Positions 18,347 to 28,508 of a stretch of DNA of 43,627 nt are shown here, piece after piece. The stretch spans positions 1-43,627 of the forward strand of contig NZ_LDJM01000019.1 of assembly GCF_001431485.1 (NCBI RefSeq). Reading direction: 5' to 3'. The translations under genes and the position numbers were made by a program. The notes below the pieces were generated by a model. The model did no database searches and was not told the origin of the DNA. It saw only the letters and a program-made list of their open reading frames with translations. The DNA is from Stenotrophomonas ginsengisoli (lineage in GTDB: Bacteria > Pseudomonadota > Gammaproteobacteria > Xanthomonadales > Xanthomonadaceae). Within the stretch, counting starts at the first letter, position 1, and each line of letters opens with the position of its first letter.

Positions 18347-18790
18347 TCAGCGGCCCCGGTGCGGGCGCGCCAGCCAGTAACCGGTAAGCAGGGCGGCCAG
18401 CAGCCAGAGCACATCGACCAGGCCGTTGAACAGGCTGGCGTAGGTCCAGGCCAGGTGAGGGCCCAGACGCTGGGCCGAGAGCACCAGGTCCAGCCCCATC
18501 ATCATGCCGATGCGCCCGGCGATGATGCCCCAGTTGGCCAGCACGATGATGGCCAGCACGCTGGCCAGGGTGATGGCCAGGCGCAGGCGGCCGCGTGGCA
18601 GGGTGCCCAGGTGCAGCATCCAGCTCACCTGCAGGGCGGCCACGACCGCCATCCAGCTCGATTGCCGGTCATTGCCCAGGGCCAGTACGATCCAGGCCAG
18701 GGTGGCCACGCTGCCGCCCAGCAGCAGCATTGCCGGCCAGAGCCAGTGGCGGGTACGGGAAGAGCGCTGTGCAGGCATGCCGCGATCCAT
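18347..18790 (-). CDS. Small four-helix inner membrane protein, unknown function
   Basis: This 147-residue protein has a basic N-terminus (RSSRTRHW), four predicted transmembrane helices (roughly 18-38, 46-62, 71-94 and 122-141) and a basic C-terminal tail (ARPHRGR). The loops contain LGTLPRGRLR and a GMMMGLDLVLSAQRLGPHLAW segment. I recognise no family. Start choice is uncertain: the ATG at 18790 or the ATG four codons later (18778), which has GGA about 7 nt upstream. It is divergent from sufT across 99 nt and convergent with the DUF1631 gene. Confidence 0.65.
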   Translation of the reverse strand: MDRGMPAQRSSRTRHWLWPAMLLLGGSVATLAWIVLALGNDRQSSWMAVVAALQVSWMLHLGTLPRGRLRLAITLASVLAIIVLANWGIIAGRIGMMMGLDLVLSAQRLGPHLAWTYASLFNGLVDVLWLLAALLTGYWLARPHRGR

Positions 18791-18839
18791 CAAAGAGTCA
18801 CAGCATAGCTGGCCTTCAGCGCAAGGTGGGCGAGTCGGA

Positions 18840-18878
18840 TAAAATAGGACCATTGCAGGACTGTTCCTGCGTAGTCCT
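18840..18878 (+). promoter_or_regulatory. sufT promoter region with nested palindrome
   Basis: A TAAAAT -10-like box (18840-18845) is followed at once by a nested palindrome: AGGAC (18846-18850) with GTCCT (18874-18878) outside, and GCAGGA (18855-18860) with TCCTGC (18865-18870) inside. It covers the expected transcription start, 12 nt before the sufT ATG, and could be a repressor operator or an mRNA hairpin hiding the ribosome site. The regulator is unknown. Confidence 0.45.
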
Positions 18879-18889
18879 CCGTTCAGCCC

Positions 18890-19441
18890 ATGTACTCCCG
18901 CAGCAGCGAACCGATTCATTTTGAGCGTGATTGTCAGGCGGTGATGGTGCCGCAGGGCGACACCGTGACCCTGCCGGCCGGCAGCTATGGCTACATCACC
19001 CAGGCCCTGGGTGGCAGCTATACCGTGTTTGTCGAAGGCAACCTGTTCCGGATTGCCGGCAAGGATGGCGATGCCATCGGCAAGGACGCGCCGGCCCCGC
19101 TGGAGCTGGCTGCCGATGCCAGTGACGAGGACGTCGAACGTCTGGTCTGGCAGCAGCTGCGCACCTGTTTTGACCCGGAGATTCCGGTCAACATCGTTGA
19201 TCTGGGCCTGGTCTACGAGGCGCATGTGCTGCATGACGATGCCGACAAGCGCAAGGTCGAGGTCAAGATGACCCTGACCGCCCCGGGCTGCGGCATGGGC
19301 GAGGTGCTGGTGGATGATGTGCGCTCCAAGCTGGAGCTGATCCCGACCATTGCCGAAGCCGATGTCGAGCTGGTGTTCGATCCGCCGTGGGGCCGCCACA
19401 TGATGAGCGAGGAAGCCCGCCTGGAAACCGGAATGCTGTAA
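18890..19441 (+). CDS. sufT: Iron-sulfur assembly factor SufT (DUF59/MIP18 family)
   Basis: The 183-residue protein matches bacterial SufT, a DUF59 protein needed for maturation of Fe-S proteins. The N-terminal part (residues 1-75) is the beta-rich extension typical of stand-alone proteobacterial SufT (VPQGDTVTLPAGSYGYITQ). The DUF59 domain shows CFDPEIPVNIVDLGLVY at 93-109 and LTAPGCGMG at 129-137, with the conserved Cys134 implicated in cluster or metal binding. No sufBCDS genes are adjacent. A short palindrome covers its promoter region. ilvE follows 117 nt downstream. Confidence 0.93.
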   Translation: MYSRSSEPIHFERDCQAVMVPQGDTVTLPAGSYGYITQALGGSYTVFVEGNLFRIAGKDGDAIGKDAPAPLELAADASDEDVERLVWQQLRTCFDPEIPVNIVDLGLVYEAHVLHDDADKRKVEVKMTLTAPGCGMGEVLVDDVRSKLELIPTIAEADVELVFDPPWGRHMMSEEARLETGML

Positions 19442-19504
19442 GCGCCGGTGCATTGCAGCGGGCAGTGACGTGACGGTCATGGTGTAATTGGCCGGTGATG
19501 CCAC

Positions 19505-19527
19505 GCGCCGCCAGCCTTTGGCGGCGC
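19505..19527 (+). terminator. Hairpin between sufT and ilvE
   Basis: GCGCCGCCA (19505-19513) and TGGCGGCGC (19519-19527) form a perfect 9-bp stem with loop GCCTT, 31 nt before the ilvE start. No U tract follows. It may end sufT transcripts or act as a leader hairpin of ilvE. No leader peptide rich in Ile, Val or Leu codons is seen beside it. Confidence 0.4.
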
Positions 19528-19558
19528 CCGTCCTACTGCAACTGACAGGAAAACCGTC

Positions 19559-20656
19559 GTGTCCGAGTCCTCGTTGAACTTCACCGTCACCGCCAACCCC
19601 GCACCGCGTACCGAGCAGCAGCGCGCGCAGATCCTGGAGAAGCCGGGTTTCGGTGTCCATTTCACTGACCACATGGTGGCCATCCGTTGGCAGAAGGAGG
19701 CCGGCTGGCACGACGCGCAGGTGATGCCGTACGGGCCGATCAGCCTGGATCCGGCCGCGGCCGTGCTCCATTACGGGCAGGAAATCTTCGAGGGCATCAA
19801 GGCCTACCGCCACGCGGATGGCTCGATCTGGACCTTCCGCCCGCAGGCCAACGGTGCGCGTCTGCAACGCTCGGCCGCGCGCCTGGCCTTGCCGCAGCTG
19901 CCGGTGGAACTGTTCACCGAGTCGCTCAAGCAGCTGGTGGCCGTGGATGCGGCCTGGGTGCCGGACCAGGACGAGGCCAGCCTGTATTTCCGTCCGTTCA
20001 TGATCGGCGACGAGGCATTCCTCGGCGTGCGCGGTGCCCATCAGGCCAGCTATTACGTGATTGCCAGCCCGGCCGGCCCGTACTTCGCCAAGGGCGTGGC
20101 CCCGGTCGCGATCTGGCTGTCCACCGAGTATGCGCGCGCGGCCAAGGGCGGTACCGGTGCGGCCAAGTGCGGCGGCAACTACGCCGCCTCGCTGCTGCCG
20201 CAGCAGAAGGCACAGGAGCAGGGTTGCTCGCAGGTGCTGTTCCTGGACCCGGAACACGGCAAGTACCTGGAAGAACTGGGTGGCATGAACGTGTTCCTGG
20301 TCTACGGCAAGACCAACACCCTGGTGACCCCGGCGCTGTCCGGTTCGATCCTGGAAGGCATCACCCGTGAATCGATCCTGCAGCTGGCCCGCGACCGCGG
20401 CATGACCGTGGAAGAGCGCCAGGTGTCCATCGAGGAGTGGAAGGATGGCGTGGCTTCCGGCGCGATCAGCGAGGTGTTTGCCTGCGGCACCGCCGCCGTG
20501 GTGACCCCGATCGGCCAGCTCAAGGGCGATGGCTTCAGCGTCGGTGACCTCAATGCCCCGGCTGGCGAGGTGACCATGTCGCTGCGCAAGGAGCTGACCG
20601 ACATCCAGTACGGCCGCCTGCCCGACCGTCACGGCTGGCTGGTGCGTCTGGGCTGA
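19559..20656 (+). CDS. ilvE: Branched-chain amino acid aminotransferase
   Basis: This PLP enzyme performs the last step of Ile, Val and Leu synthesis and the first of their breakdown, moving the amino group to or from 2-oxoglutarate. The 365-residue length is that of the longer BCAT type (eukaryote-like and many proteobacteria). The Schiff-base lysine is Lys203 in GTGAAKCGGNYAAS. Other landmarks are LHYGQEIFEGIKAYR (70-84), YFRPFMIG, and the phosphate-binding CGTAAVVTPIG. The start is GTG at 19559, with ACAGGA about 8 nt upstream. It ends in a clear intrinsic terminator. Cytoplasmic. Confidence 0.96.
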   Translation: MSESSLNFTVTANPAPRTEQQRAQILEKPGFGVHFTDHMVAIRWQKEAGWHDAQVMPYGPISLDPAAAVLHYGQEIFEGIKAYRHADGSIWTFRPQANGARLQRSAARLALPQLPVELFTESLKQLVAVDAAWVPDQDEASLYFRPFMIGDEAFLGVRGAHQASYYVIASPAGPYFAKGVAPVAIWLSTEYARAAKGGTGAAKCGGNYAASLLPQQKAQEQGCSQVLFLDPEHGKYLEELGGMNVFLVYGKTNTLVTPALSGSILEGITRESILQLARDRGMTVEERQVSIEEWKDGVASGAISEVFACGTAAVVTPIGQLKGDGFSVGDLNAPAGEVTMSLRKELTDIQYGRLPDRHGWLVRLG

Positions 20657-20697
20657 TCGCGGCCGGGCGTGAGCCCGGTACCGGTGGCCTGCACAGC

Positions 20698-20731
20698 AAG
20701 GCCTGTCGCCAGTAATGGCGGCAGGCCTTTT
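20698..20731 (+). terminator. Intrinsic terminator of ilvE
   Basis: AAGGCCTG pairs with CAGGCCTT, and the stem continues with CGCC/GGCG and one G-U pair around the loop AGTAAT. A TTTT run follows. It lies 41 nt past the ilvE stop. Confidence 0.8.
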
Positions 20732-20963
20732 GCATACGTGAACGAATGTGCGGTGCTCCGATGTTGCAGTGCGACGCCTATCATGGAATTGATGTTTGTC
20801 GCAATCAGGCGAGGGATTGTTGTTGCGCCAATATTTAGGAAGGGCGTAGCGTTGGGCGCCTGGGCCATCACAGGGGAAGGCCCGGGTGCTGCCCGGTATT
20901 TCCGGGCCGGGCGGCTGCAATGGCCGCCCCGACAGACAGTCTCTACTCAACCAAGGATCAACG
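20732..20963 (+). promoter_or_regulatory. Structured 5' leader of the S8 protease gene
   Basis: The 307-nt gap between ilvE and the protease gene holds the ilvE terminator, then an AT-richer stretch (20740-20850) likely to contain the promoter. Two tandem GC hairpins follow: 20891-20907 (GCCCGG, loop TATTT, CCGGGC) and 20909-20929 (GGGCGGC, 7-nt loop, GCCGCCC). They end 34 nt before the start codon and should lie in the mRNA leader. No protein-coding frame is convincing here. Confidence 0.4.
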
Positions 20964-22724
20964 ATGAACCAGTTCCCGCAGGGCAACAGGCAGCAACGTA
21001 GTTCGGTAGTAGTTCTGGGCGCGATGGCGCTGACGTCGATGTTGTTGTGCGCGCCGGCCTTTGCCGGCCAGGTAAACCTGTCCGGCCTGGCATCGGCCGA
21101 CAGCCATCAGGGGTTCATCGTCAAATACCGCGACCAGGCCGGCAGCAGTGCTGCCACCGTGGCCGCTGCACGCAGCACCGTACTGAGCCGCTCGCTGGCT
21201 GCGGCCTCCAAGGCCGTGCCGGCCCGCAATGGCCGTGCGCTGGGCGTGAGCAAGGTGCGCGATCTGGCCGTGGGGCCGACCCTGGTGCGCGCTGACCGCG
21301 CCCTGGACCGTGCCGAAGCCGAGCAGCTGATGCGCGCCATCGCCGCTGACCCGGCCGTGGAGTACGTGGAAGTCGACCAGATCCTGCATCCGGCCTGGAC
21401 CCCGAATGATCCGAGCCTGAGCACCCAGTGGGGCTTTGTCGGCACCTACGGTATCAAGGCCCAGCAGGCGTGGGACCTGTCGCGTGGTGCCGGCACGGTC
21501 ATTGCCATCCTGGATACCGGCAGCACCTCGCATCCTGACCTCAATGCCAACACCCTGGCCGGTTACGACTTCATCACCTCGTCCTCGGTCGCCGGTGACG
21601 GTGGCGGCCGTGACAGCGACGCCAGCGACCCGGGTGATTTCACTCCGGGCTACAGCTCCTCCTGGCATGGCACCCACGTGGCCGGTACCGCCGCCGCGGT
21701 AACCAACAACGGCACCGGCGGCGCCGGTACCGCACCGGAAGCCAAGCTGGTGCATGCCCGCGTGCTGGGCCGTGGTGGCGGTTCGACCTCGGACATCGCC
21801 GATGCGGTGATCTGGGCCTCCGGTGGCACCGTCTCCGGTGTGCCGGCCAATCCGAACCCGGCCGAGGTGATCAACCTGTCGCTGGGTGGCTCGGGTACCT
21901 GCGGCAGCGCCATGCAGGCGGCCATCAACGGTGCGGTGGCGCGCGGTACTACGGTGGTGGTGGCAGCGGGCAACAGCAATGCCAACGTATCCGGCTTCAC
22001 CCCGGCCAACTGCGCCAATGTGATTTCGGTGGCCTCCACCACCAATACCGGTGCGCGTTCGAGCTTCTCCAACTATGGCGCCGGCATCGACATCGCCGCT
22101 CCGGGTTCGAGCATCTATTCCACCCTCAACAGTGGTTCCACCACGCCGGGCACCCCGAGCTATGCCAGCTACAATGGCACCTCGATGGCCGCGCCGCACG
22201 TGGCCGGTGTGGTCGCCCTGATGCAGTCGGCCGCCTCGTGCGCACTGACGCCGGCGCAGATCGAGACCATCATCAAGAACACCGCCAGCCCGTTCCCGTC
22301 CACCCCGTCGCAGACCATTGGCGCCGGCATCCTCAACGCCCAGGCGGCGGTGCAGGGCGCGATTGCCGCCTGTGGTGGCGGTGGTACGCCGGATCCGGAG
22401 CCGGAGCCGGAGCCGGATACCGGCCTGAAGAACGGTGTGGCCGTGACCGGTATTTCCGGTGCCAGCAGCAGCACCCAGTACTGGACCGTCAACGTGCCGG
22501 CCGGCACCAGCTCGCTGGTGGTCAACATCACCGGCGGCACCGGTGATGCCGACCTGTACGTGCGCCAGGGCAGCCAGCCCACCACCAGCAGCTACAACTG
22601 CCGCCCGTACCTGAGTGGCAACAATGAAACCTGCACCATCAGTAGCCCGGTGGCAGGGACCTACCACGTGATGATCCGTGGCTACAGCGCTTACACCGGT
22701 GTCAGCCTGAAGGCCACCTGGTAA
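20964..22724 (+). CDS. Secreted S8 subtilisin-like protease with I9 propeptide and PPC domain
   Basis: This 586-residue preproenzyme has a signal peptide (cleavage near APAFA, residue 34) and an I9-type propeptide at about 48-142 (GFIVKYRDQ and EYVEVDQI). The S8 catalytic domain has Asp184 (AILDTGS), His235 (WHGTHVAGT), oxyanion Asn337 (AAGNSN) and Ser407 (NGTSMAAP). A Pro/Glu linker (476-486) leads to a C-terminal PPC beta-sandwich (about 488-586, with DADLYVRQG). It is predicted to be exported by Sec, self-process and degrade extracellular protein, like the alkaline serine proteases of Stenotrophomonas and Xanthomonas. The ATG at 20964 begins the signal peptide. An I9-like protein is encoded just downstream. 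Confidence 0.96.
   Translation: MNQFPQGNRQQRSSVVVLGAMALTSMLLCAPAFAGQVNLSGLASADSHQGFIVKYRDQAGSSAATVAAARSTVLSRSLAAASKAVPARNGRALGVSKVRDLAVGPTLVRADRALDRAEAEQLMRAIAADPAVEYVEVDQILHPAWTPNDPSLSTQWGFVGTYGIKAQQAWDLSRGAGTVIAILDTGSTSHPDLNANTLAGYDFITSSSVAGDGGGRDSDASDPGDFTPGYSSSWHGTHVAGTAAAVTNNGTGGAGTAPEAKLVHARVLGRGGGSTSDIADAVIWASGGTVSGVPANPNPAEVINLSLGGSGTCGSAMQAAINGAVARGTTVVVAAGNSNANVSGFTPANCANVISVASTTNTGARSSFSNYGAGIDIAAPGSSIYSTLNSGSTTPGTPSYASYNGTSMAAPHVAGVVALMQSAASCALTPAQIETIIKNTASPFPSTPSQTIGAGILNAQAAVQGAIAACGGGGTPDPEPEPEPDTGLKNGVAVTGISGASSSTQYWTVNVPAGTSSLVVNITGGTGDADLYVRQGSQPTTSSYNCRPYLSGNNETCTISSPVAGTYHVMIRGYSAYTGVSLKATW
22389..22418 (+). repeat. Tandem hexanucleotide repeat in the protease linker
   Basis: Five copies of CCGGA(G/T) encode the Pro-Glu linker between the catalytic and PPC domains. 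Slippage would change the linker in steps of two residues without a frameshift. Confidence 0.75.
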
Positions 22725-22768
22725 GCACCTGACCGGCCCGGGCCTGCCCGTGGCCGCGGCAACAGCGG

Positions 22769-22803
22769 GGCGTCGTCACCGTGATGGGTGACGGCGCCTT
22801 TTT
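22769..22803 (+). terminator. Intrinsic terminator after the S8 protease gene
   Basis: GGCGTCGTCACC pairs with GGTGACGGCGCC (12 bp including one G-U), loop 6 nt, followed by TTTTT. It lies 44 nt past the protease stop and 42 nt before the I9-like gene, so that gene needs readthrough or its own promoter. Confidence 0.8.
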
Positions 22804-22844
22804 GCTGCATGCTTGCCGTCAGCACGGCCGGAGGAGGGCATCAC

Positions 22845-23246
22845 ATGCACATGCTGTTGTTGAGTCTGGTACTGGGCAGTTCCGGTGGGATGGATGGCGG
22901 GGCAATGGAGGGCCCGCCGCCAGTGGTGCTGGCGGCGACGCGGGCGCCGCGGCTGATGATCCGCCTGCAGGACCTGGAGGCGACGGCGGATGCCGTACAG
23001 CGGCAGGCCCGTCTGGATGCCTTGATGCTGGCCGCTGGCGCACCTGCCGGCGCGCGCCTGCACTGGCTCAGGCCGCAGGCCGCCGGTGGTGAACTGGTGC
23101 GTCTGGAGGGGGTTGCGCCGGCGCAGGAGGCGGCGCTGTTGCAGCGTCTGTCAGCGCAGCCCGGGGTGCTGTGGCTGGAGCGCGATGGGCGCAACAGCAT
23201 CGGCCCGGGACCGCGCCTGCCCAGTGTCAGGATGGAAGAGCCCTGA
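22845..23246 (+). CDS. Small exported I9 propeptide/inhibitor-like protein
   Basis: The 133-residue product starts at the ATG at 22845, with GGAGG about 9 nt upstream. The first 15 residues are hydrophobic (MLLLSLVLGS), so a short signal peptide is likely. The rest aligns by eye with the propeptide of the protease encoded upstream: an RLMIRLQD strand near the start, then LVRLEGVAPAQEAALLQRL and QPGVLWLERDGR, against LVRADRALDRAEAEQLMRA and DPAVEYVEVDQI. This is the I9 ferredoxin-like pattern. It may act in trans as an inhibitor or folding helper for the protease. The homology is inferred by eye and needs a profile search. Confidence 0.62.
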   Translation: MHMLLLSLVLGSSGGMDGGAMEGPPPVVLAATRAPRLMIRLQDLEATADAVQRQARLDALMLAAGAPAGARLHWLRPQAAGGELVRLEGVAPAQEAALLQRLSAQPGVLWLERDGRNSIGPGPRLPSVRMEEP

Positions 23247-23254
23247 GTTGCGGT

Positions 23255-23276
23255 GCCGCCAGCGCAGGCTGGCGGC
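23255..23276. terminator. Hairpin between convergent genes
   Basis: GCCGCCAGC and GCTGGCGGC form a 9-bp stem with loop GCAG between the stops at 23246 and 23284. There is no U run on either side. It is a plausible bidirectional terminator. Confidence 0.5.
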
Positions 23277-23283
23277 GGCAGGT

Positions 23284-23769
23284 TCAGATCGCTTCGAAGC
23301 GGTTTTCGGCCACGTTCTTGCGCACCTTGTTCGGGTTCCAGATGCGCCCGTTCATGGCGATGTAGACGCCCTCGGGCAGTGACTGCACCGCGCCGATCGC
23401 ACAGCCGATGTTGAACTCGGCATCCGAACCGCGGAAACGGGCCGGGCTCAGCGCGCCGGTCATCACGATGGTCTTGCCGGTGATGGACTGCAGCACCTGG
23501 CCGGTGGCCACCATCGAATCGGTGCCGTGGGTGATCAGGACATGCCGGGTTGGCTGGGCGGCGATGGTGGCGCGGATCAGCTCGCGGTCCTCATCGGTGA
23601 TGTGCAGCGAATCCTTGCGCAGGATCGGGATCACATTGAAGCGGAACGTCACGCCCAGCTCGCGCAGGATCATGCCGATCTGCGGATCGCCGATCTGGTA
23701 GTCGGACTTGTCGTCGAAGTAGATCTTGTCGATCGTGCCACCGGTGGTGACGATGAGCAGTTCGTCCAT
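23284..23769 (-). CDS. Single-domain asparaginase-like protein
   Basis: The 161-residue protein corresponds to only the N-terminal domain of type I/II L-asparaginases. It has the first catalytic threonine motif TTGGTIDK (residues 8-15) and the second HGTDSM with Thr-Asp (near 81-86), then TGALSPARFRGSDAEFN. The roughly 150-residue C-terminal domain is absent, and the frame ends cleanly at a stop followed by a hairpin, so it is not an obvious break. Short stand-alone versions occur in proteobacteria as asparaginase-domain proteins of unknown activity. A minus-strand -10-like TATCAT lies at 23825-23830, so it probably has its own promoter. Confidence 0.85.
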   Translation of the reverse strand: MDELLIVTTGGTIDKIYFDDKSDYQIGDPQIGMILRELGVTFRFNVIPILRKDSLHITDEDRELIRATIAAQPTRHVLITHGTDSMVATGQVLQSITGKTIVMTGALSPARFRGSDAEFNIGCAIGAVQSLPEGVYIAMNGRIWNPNKVRKNVAENRFEAI

Positions 23770-23892
23770 TGCGTATTCCCGAAAGTGCCATCAGGCGGCG
23801 CAACCGCGCGCTGCCCGGACGCACATGATAAGCGCCCCGGCGCGTTGGTTGCCGCTGCAGGCATGTGGGCCCGGCGCGGCAGGCAGGAGCAT

Positions 23893-26754
<2,862 letters not shown>

Positions 26755-26804
26755 GCTGATACCCCTCACCCAGCCGCTGGCCGGGTAGGGGCCTGCGCCT
26801 GCGC

Positions 26805-28508
26805 TCAGGCGGCCGTGGTGCTGGCGTCGTACATCTGCCAGCTGGCGCTGGCGAAATCACGCGCAAACTGCTGCATGTCGAACAGCCGGCCGTGCTGGCG
26901 CTGTTGTTGCAGTTGCTGGCGCAGACGTGCCCGGGCCTGGGCATCATTGCCCAGGGCAATGGCGGTGGCGATGAAGTCCGCATCATCGCTGCGGTTCATC
27001 TGTGCCAGGCCCAGGTGGTGGTTGAGGCTGCCGGCGACCCGGTCGGCAAAGGTCTGGCCGGGGGTGGTCAGGACCGGACAACCGCTCCACAGGGCGTCGG
27101 AGGCGGTGGTGTGGGCGTTGTAGGGGCTGGTGTCCAGGAACAGGTCCGCCAGAGCATAGCGGGCCAGATACTGCTGGTGCGGCAGTTTGTCCATGAAGAC
27201 CAGGCGCTGCGGCGCAATGCCGGCCGCGGCGGCGGCCGCCTGCAGGCGGGCATTGGCCTGGCCCGGGCCGGACAGCAGCCACAGCACGCTGTCCTTGACC
27301 CCGTGCAGCACTGCCATCAAACGCGCAAAGCTGCGGGGATTGATCTTGTAGCTGTTGTTGAAGCAGCAAAAGACAACCCCTTGTGCGGGCAACCCGCATT
27401 CCTTGCGGCTTGGCGGGGCGGGTTGCGGGCGCGCGGTGTCCGAGGGTTGGAAGGCATGCGGCAGGCGCATGACCCGTTCGCTGAAACCGGACTCATCTGC
27501 GGCAGGCAGGACAAATTCGTCAGCCAGGATCCAGTCCATCCACGGGGCGCCGGACGTGCCGGGATAGGCCAGCCAGTTGACCTGCACCGGTGCCGGGCGC
27601 AGGGCCAGTACCTCCGGTGTGCCGCCGCCGCCCCAGCCGCGCAGGTCGAACAGCACATCGATCTGCTGTTGACGGATGTATGCAGCAATGGCCGCATGGC
27701 TCAGGCCGTGCACACGGTGCAGCCGGGCTGCTGCGGACAGGCGCTGGCTGATCGTGCTGTGGTCATCGGCAGTGGTGGCGAACAGGTGCAGCTGGACATC
27801 GGCCAGCCCGGCCAGGGCTTCGGCCAGGGCAACGGTGAGCAGGCCGGTGGGGTGGTTGCCAAACCCGTTGGACAGCCAGCCAAGGCGCAGCACGCCCGGT
27901 CGTTGCCGCTCGGCCGGTGATGCAGGGCGCGTGGGCGGTACGCCCAGGGCGCGGGCGCGCAAGCTGGCGCAGGCACGCTGTTCGGCAGCACTGGCCGGTT
28001 CGCTGAGGAAGGCAAACGGTTCGATGCTGGCATCACCACGGGCGACGGCCTGGCGGGCCTGTTGGCTCAGTGCCTCCAGGTTGCTCCAGTCACACAGCCG
28101 GCGCTGCCAGTTGAGCAGGTGGGCTGCGATATAGGGTTCCCCGGGCGCGAGCTGGTGGGCGCGACGGTAGGCCTGTGCGGCGGCTTCGGCATTTTCCGGG
28201 CCGGCATCTTCCAAAGCATGGCCCAGCCACAGGGCGATGCCTGGATGACCCGGGGCGGCCTGGCTGGCCTGGCGCAGCAGGGCAGCGGCCTGTACCGGCT
28301 GGCCGCCCTGCCAGTGCGCGCGGCCCAGCCGTGCCAGGGCTTCGGGATGGCCGGGACGCAAGTGCAGGGCGCGCTGGGCAGCCTGGGCACCAGCCTGCAG
28401 CTGGCCGGCATCCAGCTCGGCATCGGACAGCATCACCCAGGCCTGGAAGTTGCCCGGTTCCCGGACAACGGTCTGGCGCAGGGACAAGGTGTGCGGATGG
28501 TCCTGCAT
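26805..28508 (-). CDS. TPR + SPINDLY-type O-GlcNAc transferase homologue (GT41)
   Basis: This 567-residue cytoplasmic protein has N-terminal TPR repeats (about 1-165) joined to a GT41 catalytic region (about 200-560). Hallmarks are His219 in GNHPTG, DLRGWGGGG (288-296), YPGTSGAPWMDW (315-326), Lys388 in NNSYKIN, and DTSPYNAHTTASDALWSG (459-476). These match the UDP-sugar-binding and catalytic positions known from the Xanthomonas campestris O-GlcNAc transferase structure. It should glycosylate Ser/Thr of proteins with a nucleotide sugar, but acceptors are unknown, and GlcNAc versus fucose cannot be told from the sequence. The ATG overlaps the prfA stop by 1 nt (TGATG). Confidence 0.9.
   Translation of the reverse strand: MQDHPHTLSLRQTVVREPGNFQAWVMLSDAELDAGQLQAGAQAAQRALHLRPGHPEALARLGRAHWQGGQPVQAAALLRQASQAAPGHPGIALWLGHALEDAGPENAEAAAQAYRRAHQLAPGEPYIAAHLLNWQRRLCDWSNLEALSQQARQAVARGDASIEPFAFLSEPASAAEQRACASLRARALGVPPTRPASPAERQRPGVLRLGWLSNGFGNHPTGLLTVALAEALAGLADVQLHLFATTADDHSTISQRLSAAARLHRVHGLSHAAIAAYIRQQQIDVLFDLRGWGGGGTPEVLALRPAPVQVNWLAYPGTSGAPWMDWILADEFVLPAADESGFSERVMRLPHAFQPSDTARPQPAPPSRKECGLPAQGVVFCCFNNSYKINPRSFARLMAVLHGVKDSVLWLLSGPGQANARLQAAAAAAGIAPQRLVFMDKLPHQQYLARYALADLFLDTSPYNAHTTASDALWSGCPVLTTPGQTFADRVAGSLNHHLGLAQMNRSDDADFIATAIALGNDAQARARLRQQLQQQRQHGRLFDMQQFARDFASASWQMYDASTTAA

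Noticed and set aside
19440..19558. Possible attenuator with leader peptide for ilvE
   Set aside because: A hairpin is present, but no short frame with clustered Ile, Leu or Val codons precedes it.
18791..20986. A long minus-strand open frame upstream of the small membrane protein gene, opposite sufT and ilvE
   Set aside because: It runs in frame into the membrane protein but has no domain or signal and lies opposite two well-supported genes; the real start is near 18790.
26762..26791. GC-rich imperfect hairpin with GGGTAG, reminiscent of Stenotrophomonas SMAG repeats
   Set aside because: Only part of the pattern fits, the GTAG-palindrome core is not intact and no second copy was recognised, so it was not called a repeat element.
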